DNA of 64,000 bases from assembly GCA_038502055.1 (NCBI GenBank), contig JAXRKN010000044.1, positions 1,398,001 to 1,462,000 on the forward strand. Direction: 5' to 3'. A program made the position numbers and the translations under genes. A model generated the notes under the pieces. The model worked only from the letters and a program-made list of their open reading frames with translations, had not been told where the DNA came from and searched no databases. Shown one piece after another: positions 1 to 12,635 of the stretch (positions are counted from its first letter, which is position 1; every line of letters starts with the position of its first letter). This DNA comes from Tanytarsus gracilentus (Eukaryota > Arthropoda > Insecta > Diptera > Chironomidae).

Positions 1-3000
1 TCTGGATGTGAAAATTAAATTTTCTCCTTAACGAGAGAAAAAACATGAAAATTTGAGTAAAAATTACTTCACATGAAACCGCTAATTTGAATTTTGATGT
101 TGACACAGTTAGAATTTGCTCTTAAAACAACTCAATATAGTTAATTATGAAAGGCGAAAATTAACTCAAAATTTTCAATATTTTTAATTAATTATTTAAA
201 AACATAAACTACTCGTTATAGAAATAAATTTTCATCTACTCTCTTTCCTGATTCAATAGCTAATTTATTCGACACTAATTTTACTCGAAAAACACATGTA
301 GGGAAATGTAAAATACACAAATTATTCGCAGTATGGAACTGGGTGCTTGCTCGTTGAGTAAATAAAATCCAATTTTGGGGCGAGATGAATAAACCCGAGT
401 CATTGCATATGTCTCATTTTATGGCACAGCTAAATTGGGCGTGATTACTTCATGGTAAAATTATCCATCAATGTCTATGTCACGACCTTCAGACGCAGTT
501 AGAGGGTGAGGTCATAAGGCGGCACTGAGACTGAATATAAATTTTCGCTAAATGATCTGATCAATAAATTAAAGAGCTTTTCTCTGCTGTATAAATAAAT
601 ATCACTCTTTAATTTTTTTTTCAAGTTTTACACGCGTGCAAGAGAAAATGAGAAAATTTTCTTCATATAGAAATCTTTGGCGAATGTATCAATTTCATCG
701 ACATAAAACACTCCCATAATAGCTTTTCAAACATCACTTAATCATTCATATTTTCTTTGTTTATACAAGAGCCGCTTCGTTCTTGCTCTATCTATCACGC
801 TCCTCTTTTCATTTTGCACGTTTTTTTGTCCTTCGTAAGGTGGGAAAAGTTTAGTGGGTATGTTAAAAATTATGAGTTCACTCACTGTGTCACTGAGCTC
901 AATATTTTCCAGCTTAATTAAATTTCTTAGCTAGATATTAATTAAATATTTAGCAAAATCTACATATTTAGAAATCTTAAAAATTGATGAATTTTCAAGT
1001 CAAAATCGTAAATTTTATTGGTTTAAAAATTTATTTCAAAATTTGACAAAAAAAATTAAGCACGTTACAAAATTTCCTCACACACCCATCGAAAAAAAAT
1101 TCCATCTCATTTTACGACCCTTAAAAAAATTCTTTGTTTATTTTTCATGTGATATCAATAAAATTTGAACGACTACTTTTTTTTGCAACGCTAAAAAAAA
1201 TATCTTTAAAATTGCAAGCTTAAAAACCCCGAAAAGAAAAGTGTTTGATCGATGGAAATAAACTTGATGTTTACTTTTCCTTCCGCCGCATTTTTCTCTC
1301 AACTCGCTTTCATCTCAGTCTGGACCCGGTATGTGCACGCGAGATGAAAAGTGATGGAGTTAAGAAGAGAGAAAATTACTTTTTTTGAACAAACGTAAGG
1401 ATGAAAAGCCGCATTTTCATGATGCGGAAATAAATAACGAGATTCGAGTCATAAAAAAAAGAGAGGAGCGAAAAAACTTTTTTATGCATATCACAATTTC
1501 AATAAAGAAAAAACTTTTTCTCAGAGAGAAATTTTTTTTTATTAGCAATTTTGAACGAAATTATTTTCAGCAATGTGGAGCTTCCTCGGTGTACAATATA
1601 ATTTTTTTGTTCTTTAGGATGATTTTGGATTATTATGGAGCGTTTGTCGATGTTACTGGTATGTGTTGTTTTATTAAATTTTATGTATATTTCTCTCTGA
1701 AAAAAGAGGTGAGGATTTTTCGTTTTTAATTTATACTGTTTTAGTAGTTTTAGATAGTTTGATTAAATTTTATTACTCACTGGAAACTCAAAATAAATCT
1801 TTTTATTTCAGTTAGTCATCTATCATCTAGTAAATTTCAGGCGTATTATTAGTTTTTTTTTTGAGGTGTGGAGCTTTTGCTTGTTTTTTCTTCTTTTTGT
1901 TCTTCCTCGGTGTACAATATAATTTTTTTGTTCTCCTTAAAGAGATGAAAAACTTTATGGCATTAATTATGGAAGACGATATTGTACGAAATATGATATA
2001 CAACTGGGTAATGTAGATAAATGATACTTTATTAAAATTTTAATGTGCAATAAATTTCTCTCTCCCGAAAAAACGAGAGTGAGAGATTTTTAACGGCTGT
2101 CATAAATTCAAAATTAAGAACTGATTTTAGTAGTTTTAAAAGATCAAAGTTTGAACTTAAATTTTCAAATTACTCAACTGGAAACTCCAAAATAAAATCA
2201 TTTTCATAAATTTCCAGTTAGTCACTCTAATCACTCACTCAAGTCCAAATTTCCAATTCAAATTTTAATGAATGTCCTCCCATTAATTTTGTGAAAATTT
2301 CATATGGAAATTTTTCTCATTACAAATCACTCGACACTCGTTTTTTATGAAGTTTTCCTTCTAGGTACTTTCGTCGAGTGTGAACGACAAATGCATAACG
2401 AATGTTGGAGAGACAGAGAGAGATTGCGTCAATAGCCAATCGATTTCCAATTAACAGGAGCGAAAATGATTAATCGCTCATAATATATGAGAGAAAAAAA
2501 GTTGTGTTTAATGGACAAAAGAACTTATTTATTGAACGTCACTATCTCTCTCGAGTGAATTATGTGGAATTAACGAACTGACAGCAAATTATTGATTTTC
2601 TCCTTGCAATTTTCACTTGTCCTTCTCACGCTCTTAAACCCACCGTTGGGAGTGGCACAAAAAAATCTCATCAAGAATTTTTTTCTCATTATTATTTTAT
2701 GTGCAGCTCATTATTAATATAATAAACATTATCTATCCATTCAACTCACATCTACATGTTGAATTACTCTTCTCTCTCATGATCTAATTAATTTGAATTG
2801 TTTGCTACGAGGTAATTTGGGGGATGATATTGCGATTCTGTAGATATGTGAGTGTTATTAAAGGTAATCTCTAATCATAAAAAGTTATCTATACAGAAAA
2901 TTTAAGGGGAAAATAATGATGATATGGGTGAGAAAATCGAAGTTGAATTGAGTGGAAAAAATATTCACTAATCGAGAAGGTTTTAAGATATTTTGATCAA

Positions 3001-5018
3001 TAAAATTGTTTGATTGTTTTTCAAAATTAAAACCTTAAAGATTTCCCAATTTTATCAAAATCGACAGAAATCCCCCTCTAACCTTTTCCTACAGTTGTAA
3101 ACCCTGCTCATTAAAAGCTAATCTATAATATTTTAAATAGTTCTTTTAATCTCATTCCACAACGACAACACCACAGCCGCCGGCAACAAAAGCACAAACG
3201 CCAAACATGTCATCATGTAATAGGCGCATAAAAAGCGGAAACCATTACGAAGCGCTTTTTCACAATCGAAAATCAATATGGTAAAAGTTTGGGTGCGTAT
3301 AAGGATGGTAAATTAAAGCATAAACATGTCGTTTGACATCGAGATGCTCGAGTAACGACTTTGGTTGAAGGAGAAATTCCAAGTGAAGGACATTGAGGAA
3401 AGAATGGCCTCGAAAAAATTAAAAATGAAAAATTAACTTTTGATTTTCATAATTGACGCTATAAATTTTTTAATGATAAGTTAACTTAATTGTTGTTCGT
3501 CCCCTGAAAATCACTTTTGACATTTTCACGCCAAAAATCCGCCTCTTTGTGTACACCCCAAAATGTGATATTCTGTCCCGAAGCGATGTGGAATTTTCCA
3601 CTGAATATCTGTCTCATATGTGAAAGTTAATTGATGTATGAAATTCTCATTCAGAGAAGAGTAATCAGCTTACAACCCAAAACGGAGTGACACATACAAT
3701 GTTGTCTGGCTGCTGCCTAAAAATGTTGAAATAAATAGGATTAAAGGCAAGAGAGGAAATTTTGATTGCGATAGTATGATTCGATGATGCATCACAGCGT
3801 GTGCAAAAGCTTTTTGAAGAATTCTCTCTCGCGTGCGATCAATTAGACTTATCTGCTTAGAAATTCAGCGATTTTCTTTATCTTTAAATTTGAAATAGAA
3901 ATTATTTGAATGGAATTCAATCTTAGAGAAATAAATTGGAAAATTTTCTTCTCTTTTGGTTTCGCTGAATTTTTAAAGCGCTTCATGAAGTAAAATTAAT
4001 TTTTTACCATTTTATAAATTTCAGATTTTAAATTTATTAGCCTAAATAATTTTAAAATTTACTAAAAGTTTATTTTCTATTTAATCTAAAATTTTCTCGA
4101 ATTTATTTCAAACTCATACACCCCAAATTCGATCCACAAAATCATCGGAATTTTTCAGCTGTCAAATTTCAAAATATTTCCACAAAATACAGCATACAAA
4201 CAATTTTGCGAACCTCTAATATAACAAAATTTAGAATTGTAATGCAGCATTTCGATATTTGTTTAAAATACGGTTCGTGTGTGTGATTTATAATTTAATT
4301 CTCATATTGCTGACTAAATATTTGCATCGAAAATAATCGGTGAGGAGAGAAAATGTTACAACATTATCATAATCATTATTTTGATGTACATAAATAAGCT
4401 TTATGGAAGAGAAGAAACCACTGAGGGTAAAAAATCTTTCGACATGAAAAATGTGCACAACATTCTTTGTGACTACATCAAGCCGCAAGCTGAACATGCA
4501 CTTAATTTGCCACATCATGCACTCGGATATTCATGAAGGAATTTTTAAATAGACTCCAAGAGAGTGAAAAAAGATTTTCTCCATATTTAACTCACTTGAG
4601 TGAACATTCTCGTGTGAGAGATGGGAGATGTCTACATAATTAATTTCTCTTAATTAATTAAAACTTTTCATGCATGTTCAGCAAGGCGTACAACAAATGG
4701 TGAATCTTTTCATATATCTTCATACAACACGTGTTGGAATTTTTTTACACGCCTTCATTCGATGTACTTTATTTCTTTTTGGGGGATTTATGGAGAGAGA
4801 AAAATTGGAGGGATGTGGGAGAGGTTGTGAACTTTCTCTCGAAGTATATTGAAGCTATTTTTAGACAAAATTTGATTAGGTTTTAGATTTTCCTGCGTCA
4901 GAGAGATTTAAATTTTTAAAGAGGTTAACTTAACAAAAAAGTTGGAGGATGCGGATGATTAAAAATTGGCAAAATTTTACAAATTAATTTCAGCTTTTTT
5001 AATTCAAAGTTTTTTTTT
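1..5018. other. AT-rich non-coding stretch, no gene seen
   Basis: The open frames here (longest 114 codons) are low-complexity, rich in Lys, Phe and Ile, match no family I know and lack convincing splice context. The sequence is long A/T runs with scattered short CT-rich tracts. Apart from one copy of a short dispersed repeat at 3070-3104, I see no structured feature. It may be intergenic or part of a very large intron of a gene outside the window. Confidence 0.6.
3070..3104 (+). repeat. Short dispersed C-tract repeat, copy 1
   Basis: The copy starts TCCCCCTCTAAC and continues with a T-rich stretch, a CAGTT core and a second C-rich block (AAACCCTGCTC). Similar arrangements (C5 block, TAACTTTTT, CTCAAGTTT, C4-5 block) occur at 12591-12635, 29442-29490 and inverted at 6961-6996. 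This is the most diverged copy. Confidence 0.45.
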
Positions 5019-5167
5019 GCTTACTTTGATAATCAGTTTTTTAGTACCTTATTTTTAAATTTAAAAATTACGTTAGAAAAATTCACAGTTGAAAAAACAC
5101 AGTAAACTTTATAACGTAATTTTTAAATTTAAAATTAATGTATCAAAAAATGATTATCAAAGTAAGC
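5019..5167. repeat. Palindromic mini-element (MITE-like), about 149 bp
   Basis: The left end reads GCTTACTTTGATAATCA and the right end reads TGATTATCAAAGTAAGC, an exact 17-bp inverted repeat. Inside it both arms carry a second inverted segment around TTTTTAAATTTAAAAATTACGTTA and TAACGTAATTTTTAAATTT, so nearly the whole unit folds into a hairpin. It has no coding capacity. A related sequence lies at 21920-22027, which suggests a dispersed non-autonomous family rather than a chance palindrome. Target-site duplications are not clear. Confidence 0.6.
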
Positions 5168-5566
5168 GAAAAATTTTGAGAACATCTTGCTACAAATTAT
5201 TTTAAACTTTTTGATTCAAAGTTCTTTAAATATTTTCTAAGTCGTAAAAATTTATCACAACATTTTAAATTTTTAGTAATTTAATTTTGAAATTCCAAGC
5301 AAAATTTTTTTTAAAAACCTTCAAAATAACTTCGCAATAAGAAAATGGCAAAATTCTTGTTTACTTTCATTCTCAGTGTGTGGAAAACATTCTCTCCACG
5401 CTTAACGAAAATTACCTGCTAAAAATGATAATTTATTGCAAGTGCTGATGAAACATCAATTAAAATTCTTTAAATAAATATTGGTAGATTACAAATTGCA
5501 TTATTGGTTTGTTTGAATTTGGAGCTTGCTAATTAATAAATTTGTGTTAATTTTAAAAAATTATAT

Positions 5567-6202
5567 TACACAGTGGATTCAATCTGAACAAAAACATGCA
5601 ACAAATGAAAATGCAATTTACGATTAGTTTTTATGCGTAAAAAATACTTTGAACCTTGGCCCACAATATTTTGAAGTCAGCCCATACACCTCCATATAAA
5701 AGTATGGCGGAATCCGCTTCCAAGTTATATAATTTTAAATACCCCCAAAACTATGTGTTTTTTGAGATGACTTTTACTCTAAGATTTTCTATGGAAGTCA
5801 GTAACTTTTTGATACCAAAATTTTCGTTACAATCTCTACTATTTATTTTTATAAGTGGCTCATCAGAACATATAAGTGCTTGAAAATTGGAAAAGTATGA
5901 GACCTTAATCGACTTTTTGTAGAATTGCTCTGCGTTCTTTGCAATCTCCCGCAATCTCTCAAGTCCCATGAATTTCTATAGACGAAGAACGCATCTTTCA
6001 ACTTTTTATCATTTGGTTTGCCACTTTTTGCCACTTTGGGAGAAAATCAAATCCGAAAGTACACCATTTTCTCACTTTTTACATACAAAAATGGAAAAAA
6101 TTTACTCATGAAATTTAAAATCGTTGATAAAGCAACCTTTAAACCGATCATAGCAATTAAACATTAAATGTAATATTTTCTTCAGATTGAATCCACTGTG
6201 TA
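5567..6202. mobile_element. TA-flanked terminal-inverted-repeat element (Tc1/mariner-type non-autonomous)
   Basis: Perfect 20-bp inverted termini, CACAGTGGATTCAATCTGAA at 5569-5588 and its reverse complement at 6181-6200, enclose 632 bp. Each end is directly followed outward by the dinucleotide TA (5567-5568 and 6201-6202), the expected target-site duplication of the Tc1/mariner superfamily. The interior has only short overlapping open frames (60-75 codons) on both strands with no transposase motif, so the copy is non-autonomous. TA is a weak duplication in AT-rich DNA, so the superfamily is inferred; the inverted repeat itself is directly visible. Confidence 0.75.
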
Positions 6203-6960
6203 TTATGAGAAAATAAACTTAAAAAGAAATTTCTTCTTAGATAAAATTTCAAATTCAACTTCATATTTTGACAATTTAATTTTCTCCCTCAAACACTTTT
6301 CACCGTCAGAACTCGAAATGTGTCAAACAATGAAATTTAACAGAAAGCTGTTAGAGACTGACTCAACATTCATGCACGCATACGTGCGATGTTCATATTA
6401 TTCGTGAGACGAATAAATTTACGACTTTATTGAAATCGATTGGAAGAAAATTGTTTATATTCTTCCTCGTAGTGGAGCCCTCATGTTGTATCCCTGCTCA
6501 TTTTTCACTCATATCGCCATGAAGATGTTGACGTAAAGAATTACTGCCATCAATTTTGGCTCCACATGAGGCTGCAAACATTTGCAACAATGCGGTTAAC
6601 GAAGTGCTCAAGAGCTGCTTATTTTACAATCGATGACATGACTGCGGTTTAAGTCGGTACAGAAGCAAAAGCCACAAATATGCAAATTAGCACGCTCGTA
6701 AATCAATCTCGAAATGCAATGTCACGAGAAAAACTTTTCATTTCGCGTCCGACGACGTCATGACGGTCAGCTATGATTTATATAAAAATAATTTTTTTTA
6801 AAACGATTTTGAAAATTTTTTAGCTGGAAAAAATAATAAAAAATCACTTTGTGTTGTCACTTTTGAGAGTTTGAAATGTTCATAAATTTTCTTCCGTATG
6901 CACTAGAAATTTTATTAGAAATCTCCAGAAAAGATATGAAGTTTTTATATTTTTTATATC

Positions 6961-6996
6961 AGGGGGTTGTAAACTCAGAAAAAAGTTTGAGGGGGA
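6961..6996 (-). repeat. Short dispersed C-tract repeat, inverted copy
   Basis: On the minus strand this reads TCCCCCTCAAACTTTTTTCT, then GAGTTTACAACCCCCT. It keeps the order of C5 block, AACTTTTT, AGTTT and C5 block seen at 29442-29490 and 12591-12635. Confidence 0.55.
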
Positions 6997-9900
6997 AATT
7001 TTAAAAAAATCAAATTATTTAATTTATTTATTTTTTCTCACAAATTTAATTTTATGAAAATGTTTTTAACCCTAAAAGGTAAAAATGCCTCCAAATCAAA
7101 TCTCAAAAATCAAAGCATTTTTAATTTATTTTCGCCCTTCTTCAAGAAGGAAATTGAGTTACTCTTTTTTCAATACGCTACGAAAGCGACAAGTCACGGC
7201 AAAATTTCATTCTCACGTAATCAGATTTTCCCACGTTTTTATGATAATACATGTGCATGAAGCTGGTTTTTGAGCGTCGAAAAGGAAATGACAATTTGAA
7301 GGCGAGAGCGTTCATCTTCCGTGTTAAAGACTCGAATGACGAGACAAGAAAAGCAAAAGTGGAAGCTTTTACGTGTTTGTGATTTCTTTTCTTAAAAGTT
7401 GTCTCTTTTTTTCGGGGGTGACGCGCGTTGTGCCTTGAATACGTCGTGTTTTATTAACTTTAACATTTTCCGTCATCATTATTTACGCATACTGCATACG
7501 CGAGTGTCTGTATATGAAAAAATCAGCGTTTCTAATCATGAGAAACACATAAAAGTTGAATGTGAAAGAGTAAAAAGAGGGAAGCGAGCGAAAAAATGTT
7601 TTACCTTTCTCTGCCTCTTAAAAGTTTCTTCTTTGTTCTCTTCTCCATCCTTCCTCGTCATTAAGCTTTTCTGACTATCGAAAGAGAAAAATCTCGAGAG
7701 TTTCTAAATAAGAAGGATTCGAGGCAATTCTTTACGAGCTCTTTTTGAAAGCGAAAAAAAAAATTCTAATCCGAGCGAAAAATTGCTCAATTTAACTGTC
7801 GCTCATTAAATTTAATTTATGCGAAATATTGAATTTTAATTAAATGATTTACAATGAATATGTTAATGAGCTTTTATTGATGAAAATTTATCTCGAGAAT
7901 AAGACAATTAATGGAGTGGGTGAAATTTAAATTTGCATTTTCGGAAGGCCGAGAATTATGTTGGATAATTGCTTTTTAATCATTTCGGCTGTAATAATTT
8001 ATTTTGGGCGTTGCAACATATTGAATAATTAATTTTGAATTTTGGGTGATTGAAGAATTTAAAAACTGATTGATTTAATATTGACATACAAGGATCTACG
8101 TAGATTTTTTTTTATTAAAATTAAAATTTCAATTTCAACGAAATTTTAAATTAATTTCATTTTTTTTTTGCATCTTCAATTTTTTTCGTGACATTTAAAG
8201 ATTTTTCTTAAAACTCTTTTGAACTTTCGTGATATTTATAATCTTCCGGTAGTTCTGAATTTATTCAGCAAAATTCAATTTCCAACAAATTTCCATAAGG
8301 GTCGGTCATTCTCAAAGGACTTTTGCCCGAAGTTTTCTTCTTTTAAGTTGAAAAATTATTCGGCCTTTAAAAAAGTAAAAACTCCCAAGAGCATTTTATC
8401 CTTTCCTCCGCAAAACTCTTTATCACATTTTTTTTTCGTTTGAAAATCGCTCGACGTAATAAATTGCGCTAAATTTACTGGCGTAAGTGTTGAACAATAA
8501 TTTTTTTACTTGAATTATGAGAATTTTCCGATTAACATTTTTTCCGACCTTTCCCACTAAATTCTTTCAACTTTTTTTCTCCAAGATATTTAATGAGCAT
8601 CTCGAAAATTTTCTTCATTAAAAGCTTCAAAAAAATTTTTCTTTATCTCGCCTGTCATAAAACGAAATCATTGAAACGAGAAATCTTGTTTAAGGGTTGA
8701 GAAGAAAAAGTTTTTGCCTTCGAGTCAAGTTGAAAACTCTCGTGAATAGAGTTAAAGTATTTAAATCCAATGAGGTTTAAAGGTGAATTAAGTTGATAAA
8801 TCTGATAAAATTATTTTTCTCAATAGATGAGATAAAAAGTTTTGAAAAAGGTCAAAACGCTAATTTTAGATATTTTTCAACTCTGTCTCAATTTTAAAAA
8901 ATCTCAAAAAAATAATTTACCTAATTTTATCGAATGTTAATCCTCGCTGATTCCATCAACAACCACTCACATTATAATTTTAATTATTTATTGTCAAGAA
9001 CAAAAAAAAATTCAACAGTGCATAAATTTTTTCACTTTTTTTCTGTACTATTTCACTAGGAAAGTTATCGTGGGAACTGAAAATTTTTATACGCTCTTAT
9101 TGTTGCATGTAGAACACCTGTTCACAGAATTTCACATTGCATCCTCGATTCACAATAAAAAGTGCTTTTCTCTCTTCTTTTTTTCTGCACTCAATACGTC
9201 ATTCAATTTTTTTAGTGCTGCTATGTAAAATCCATTTTTTTCCATCAACGAACTTCAGACTACAAAAAAATGTTGAAAGGATTTTTTCGCCCTGGATTTT
9301 TTAACTGAAGTTTTTATGGAAATAATTTTTTGCTAATCACATCATGGTGAGAGTTTTTTTGCCACACAAGTCTTAGAAATTTTTCTTCTTATTTAAATAA
9401 ATTTAATTTAAAATAAATAAAGGAACTGAAACATAATAAAATAAACTTTTATGTTTTTTCTCTTCACTATGAAATTTTATTTTTTGGCTCGAAAATCTCT
9501 AAATTTTCTTCTTTTCACACTTCTTATTTCTCTTTTTTCTCTCCTCCGGTTCTAAAATGAAGCGATCAAGAGACTTTCACGTCTAGCTGCGATTAGAGAA
9601 AAAACTAAACTAAAAAGCGGGTGAGCAACAAACAGTGCGACGGATGGGAAAAGATGAAAAATTGCGTTTGATGAATGTTTCAATGTTGCGATCGAATGCT
9701 GTGAGTGGAAGTGCGCAAAATCCAGTGTTTTACTGGAAAAAAACTTTCGTAGTAAAACTCCACAATCTGTTTACATTCCAAGGCTTACGCACGGACCCGA
9801 CAATCATGATGGTCATGATGGAAAAATACTTTAATGTCTTATCACTTCACTTTCAACCTCATTTTATTCAATGATGATGATGTTGCTGGAGCTTCTGATT

Positions 9901-12590
9901 GCTACGCAACTAAATATGCATTTCGTCGTAATATATCATGAAGTGTGTGATTACCTGTCGCTCTTTCGTATCATATTTTTCCTCGTCATAACACTTTTGA
10001 AATAATTGTGTCTTTGGGGGTTATTTGAAAATGATGAAAGTTTTTAACTCATTAATTTATTCTTCATTTAATTTGAATTTTTTTTTTAAATTTAATTTTC
10101 TTCTAAGACTTCTTTTGCTTTGATTGAGTCTTAAAATTTACTCTTTTTATTCAAAGTATTAAATTTTTTAAGTACACATCTTCGAGATTAAATTTAAGCT
10201 TCCCTTTTCTTTTATTACAAACGATCAACGACGATAAAAGTTTAAATCCATCCAGACTATGTCAACAAAATTTTTATATGCGAATTTTCTATGGAAGTGA
10301 GCGTGCGTCTCTTGAAAAGACGTCGCTAAAAAGAAAATACATTATCAAAAAAATATTCTTTAAAGGAAGTATAAAAAAAAGGGTTATTGACTTTGCATGT
10401 TCGTATAACATCATCTCGCTTAAATATATTTACACAGTATTTTAGTCAGGATTTTCCTGTGAAAAATTTTACGTATATTTTTAGAAGCGTGTAGTAAAGG
10501 TCGTGAACGTTTATATAAAGTCCTCAGTCTCCCTTCTTCTGGTGATGAAATAGAAGCAAAGCGAATTACAATTTAAAGCGATTCCCTTCATTGGGCCATT
10601 AGACTCGCTCGAGTTTCACGTACAACCTAAGCGACAAGAATGGCCTTCGGATAAGAAGAAAATGAGAAATATAATATCAAATTTCCTCCGTTGACCTTCT
10701 CTCTCTTTTCTCCACGAGTAATGTAAAATGAGTGAACAGGAAACGATTGAAAATTTCCTTTTTTTCTTTAACGAGAAAGAAGAAATTTTACGACCCCAAA
10801 AACGAATTGAAATGTTGCTCATTAAGATCATAAAAAGAGAAAAAGGAAAATCGAAAGACACACGTTCAACCTATTTTTTCTCTCAAACACAACAAGAATG
10901 TCCACTTGGATTGATTCAATTGTTTCCGCAATAACAACTTTTCGATTGAAATGACCCAATATGTTGGGGAAGCGAAAAAGAGGCAGAGAAAGCTTTATGG
11001 ACGTTTTATGTGATGGAATTGAAGCAGATGTCGTTGAGGTTATTTTTGAGGCCAGTTAAATTTTTAATATTCACTCCACGTGGATGTTTTATCGTTTGAT
11101 TTAGAAAAATTTTGAAAATCGTCTTTTAAATTTTTTGAATTGTAATTTTGCTGCAATTTAATTCTGAGTCACGAAAATTCATTGTTAAAAACATTTAGAA
11201 AATTTCTCTCGAAAGCTCATTGAGAAACTTCACAAAAAAATCATACTAAAATATTTTTTTCGCCGTTAAGATTGTTCACAAATTCAATTATTTACAGCCT
11301 TTGTATTTCACAAGAATTACGGTCTGAGTGGCAAGTGGAAGTAAAATCAAGAAAGAAAGAGAGAGCAAAAAAGGGGTGGTCGGGTGAATCTCAGAAATGT
11401 AGTGCCTCATACACTCACAAACATACATACCTAATACACCATCGTAAATAAATGAAGAGGAAATGATAAAGTATACGCACTGAAATGAAATGGCATAAAT
11501 TATTGACTAAGAAGCTCACTTTCGAGAAAAAAAGCAACATGGATTGTAATTTAAAGCTATACATGCCATTGACTGATACGATTAATGGAATGTAGATAAA
11601 AGGATTTTTTTAGACTCGGGTGAGTTTTGTAAATTTAGAGGGATTTTGTTTTATGGATGTAATTTTTAACTTCTTACTTTTATTGATATTTATAACAAAC
11701 AATTTTAATCAACGTTTTTTAAATATTTAAATTTAAAGACGAAAATGTAAACAAATAATATTTTAACAAAAAAATAATCTCATGAGAAACTTTCATGTTT
11801 TCTTTAACGTCCTTAAATCCTCACCAGAATTAACCCTTTAAATATTTCATCAAAAAAGCTTGTTGAAATTCCGCAAAAAACAAGTGTCGAGTGCAAAAAA
11901 AGTCATCAAATAAAACGTGACGAGGGACTGTAATTCACGATAGCCCTTGTGTCAAAAGCAAAAAGAGTGCGGGTAGCAAAAAAATGCTCCTTTAATTTGT
12001 TGATGAGATAAAGAGGAGAGAATTCAATCTATGAAAATGATGTAATTTGCTCACAGCTGATGTTGTTTGAGGGTCGTCTATCCTTTTTCGATCAAACGAC
12101 CTCTCATTACTTCCTTCCTCACCTTTTTTGCTCTTTTTAACCGAGTTGAGTTGTATTTCTCACAAAAAGTGAATTTGTCTAATTTTTCGATGTGAAGTGC
12201 ACTAAAAAGAAGCAATAAAACTCGATTCAATTTTATGACAACCAAGTTGAAGTTTTGATTGACTTTTTTGCACAATGTAACAATGAATTTGTTATTCATC
12301 TATCAGATGAACAGCACAGTGCATTTAAGAACAAAAGCATTCACTGGAGTCTCACAATGTATTCGATCAAATGCATGTTCGGAGAGGAATATAAAACAAA
12401 CCAAAAAGCATTGAGTTGAAATTTAATATGTGATGTTCAGTGAAGAATGAATCGAATCGAATCAGTCATTGTTCGATTTGAATTCAATGCAATAAAAACA
12501 CACGATGCATGAAATACCATTTGTAAAGTGTAATGATAGTAGAAGGGAAGCAAAATCGGAGAAAAATTCTAGGATCGGTCGCAATTTTAT

Positions 12591-12635
12591 TAATCCCCCT
12601 TTAACTTTTTACTCAAGTTTGAAGTCCCCTAAAAC
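12591..12635 (+). repeat. Short dispersed C-tract repeat, copy 3
   Basis: It contains TAATCCCCCTTTAACTTTTT, then ACTCAAGTTTGAAGTCCCCTAA. It is closely similar to the copy at 29442-29490, allowing a few substitutions and one small indel. Confidence 0.6.

Noticed and set aside
1385..1729. 114-codon frame in the left desert
   Set aside because: Low-complexity Lys/Phe/Ile-rich translation of AT-rich DNA, with the nominal start inside a T/A-rich run and no family resemblance.
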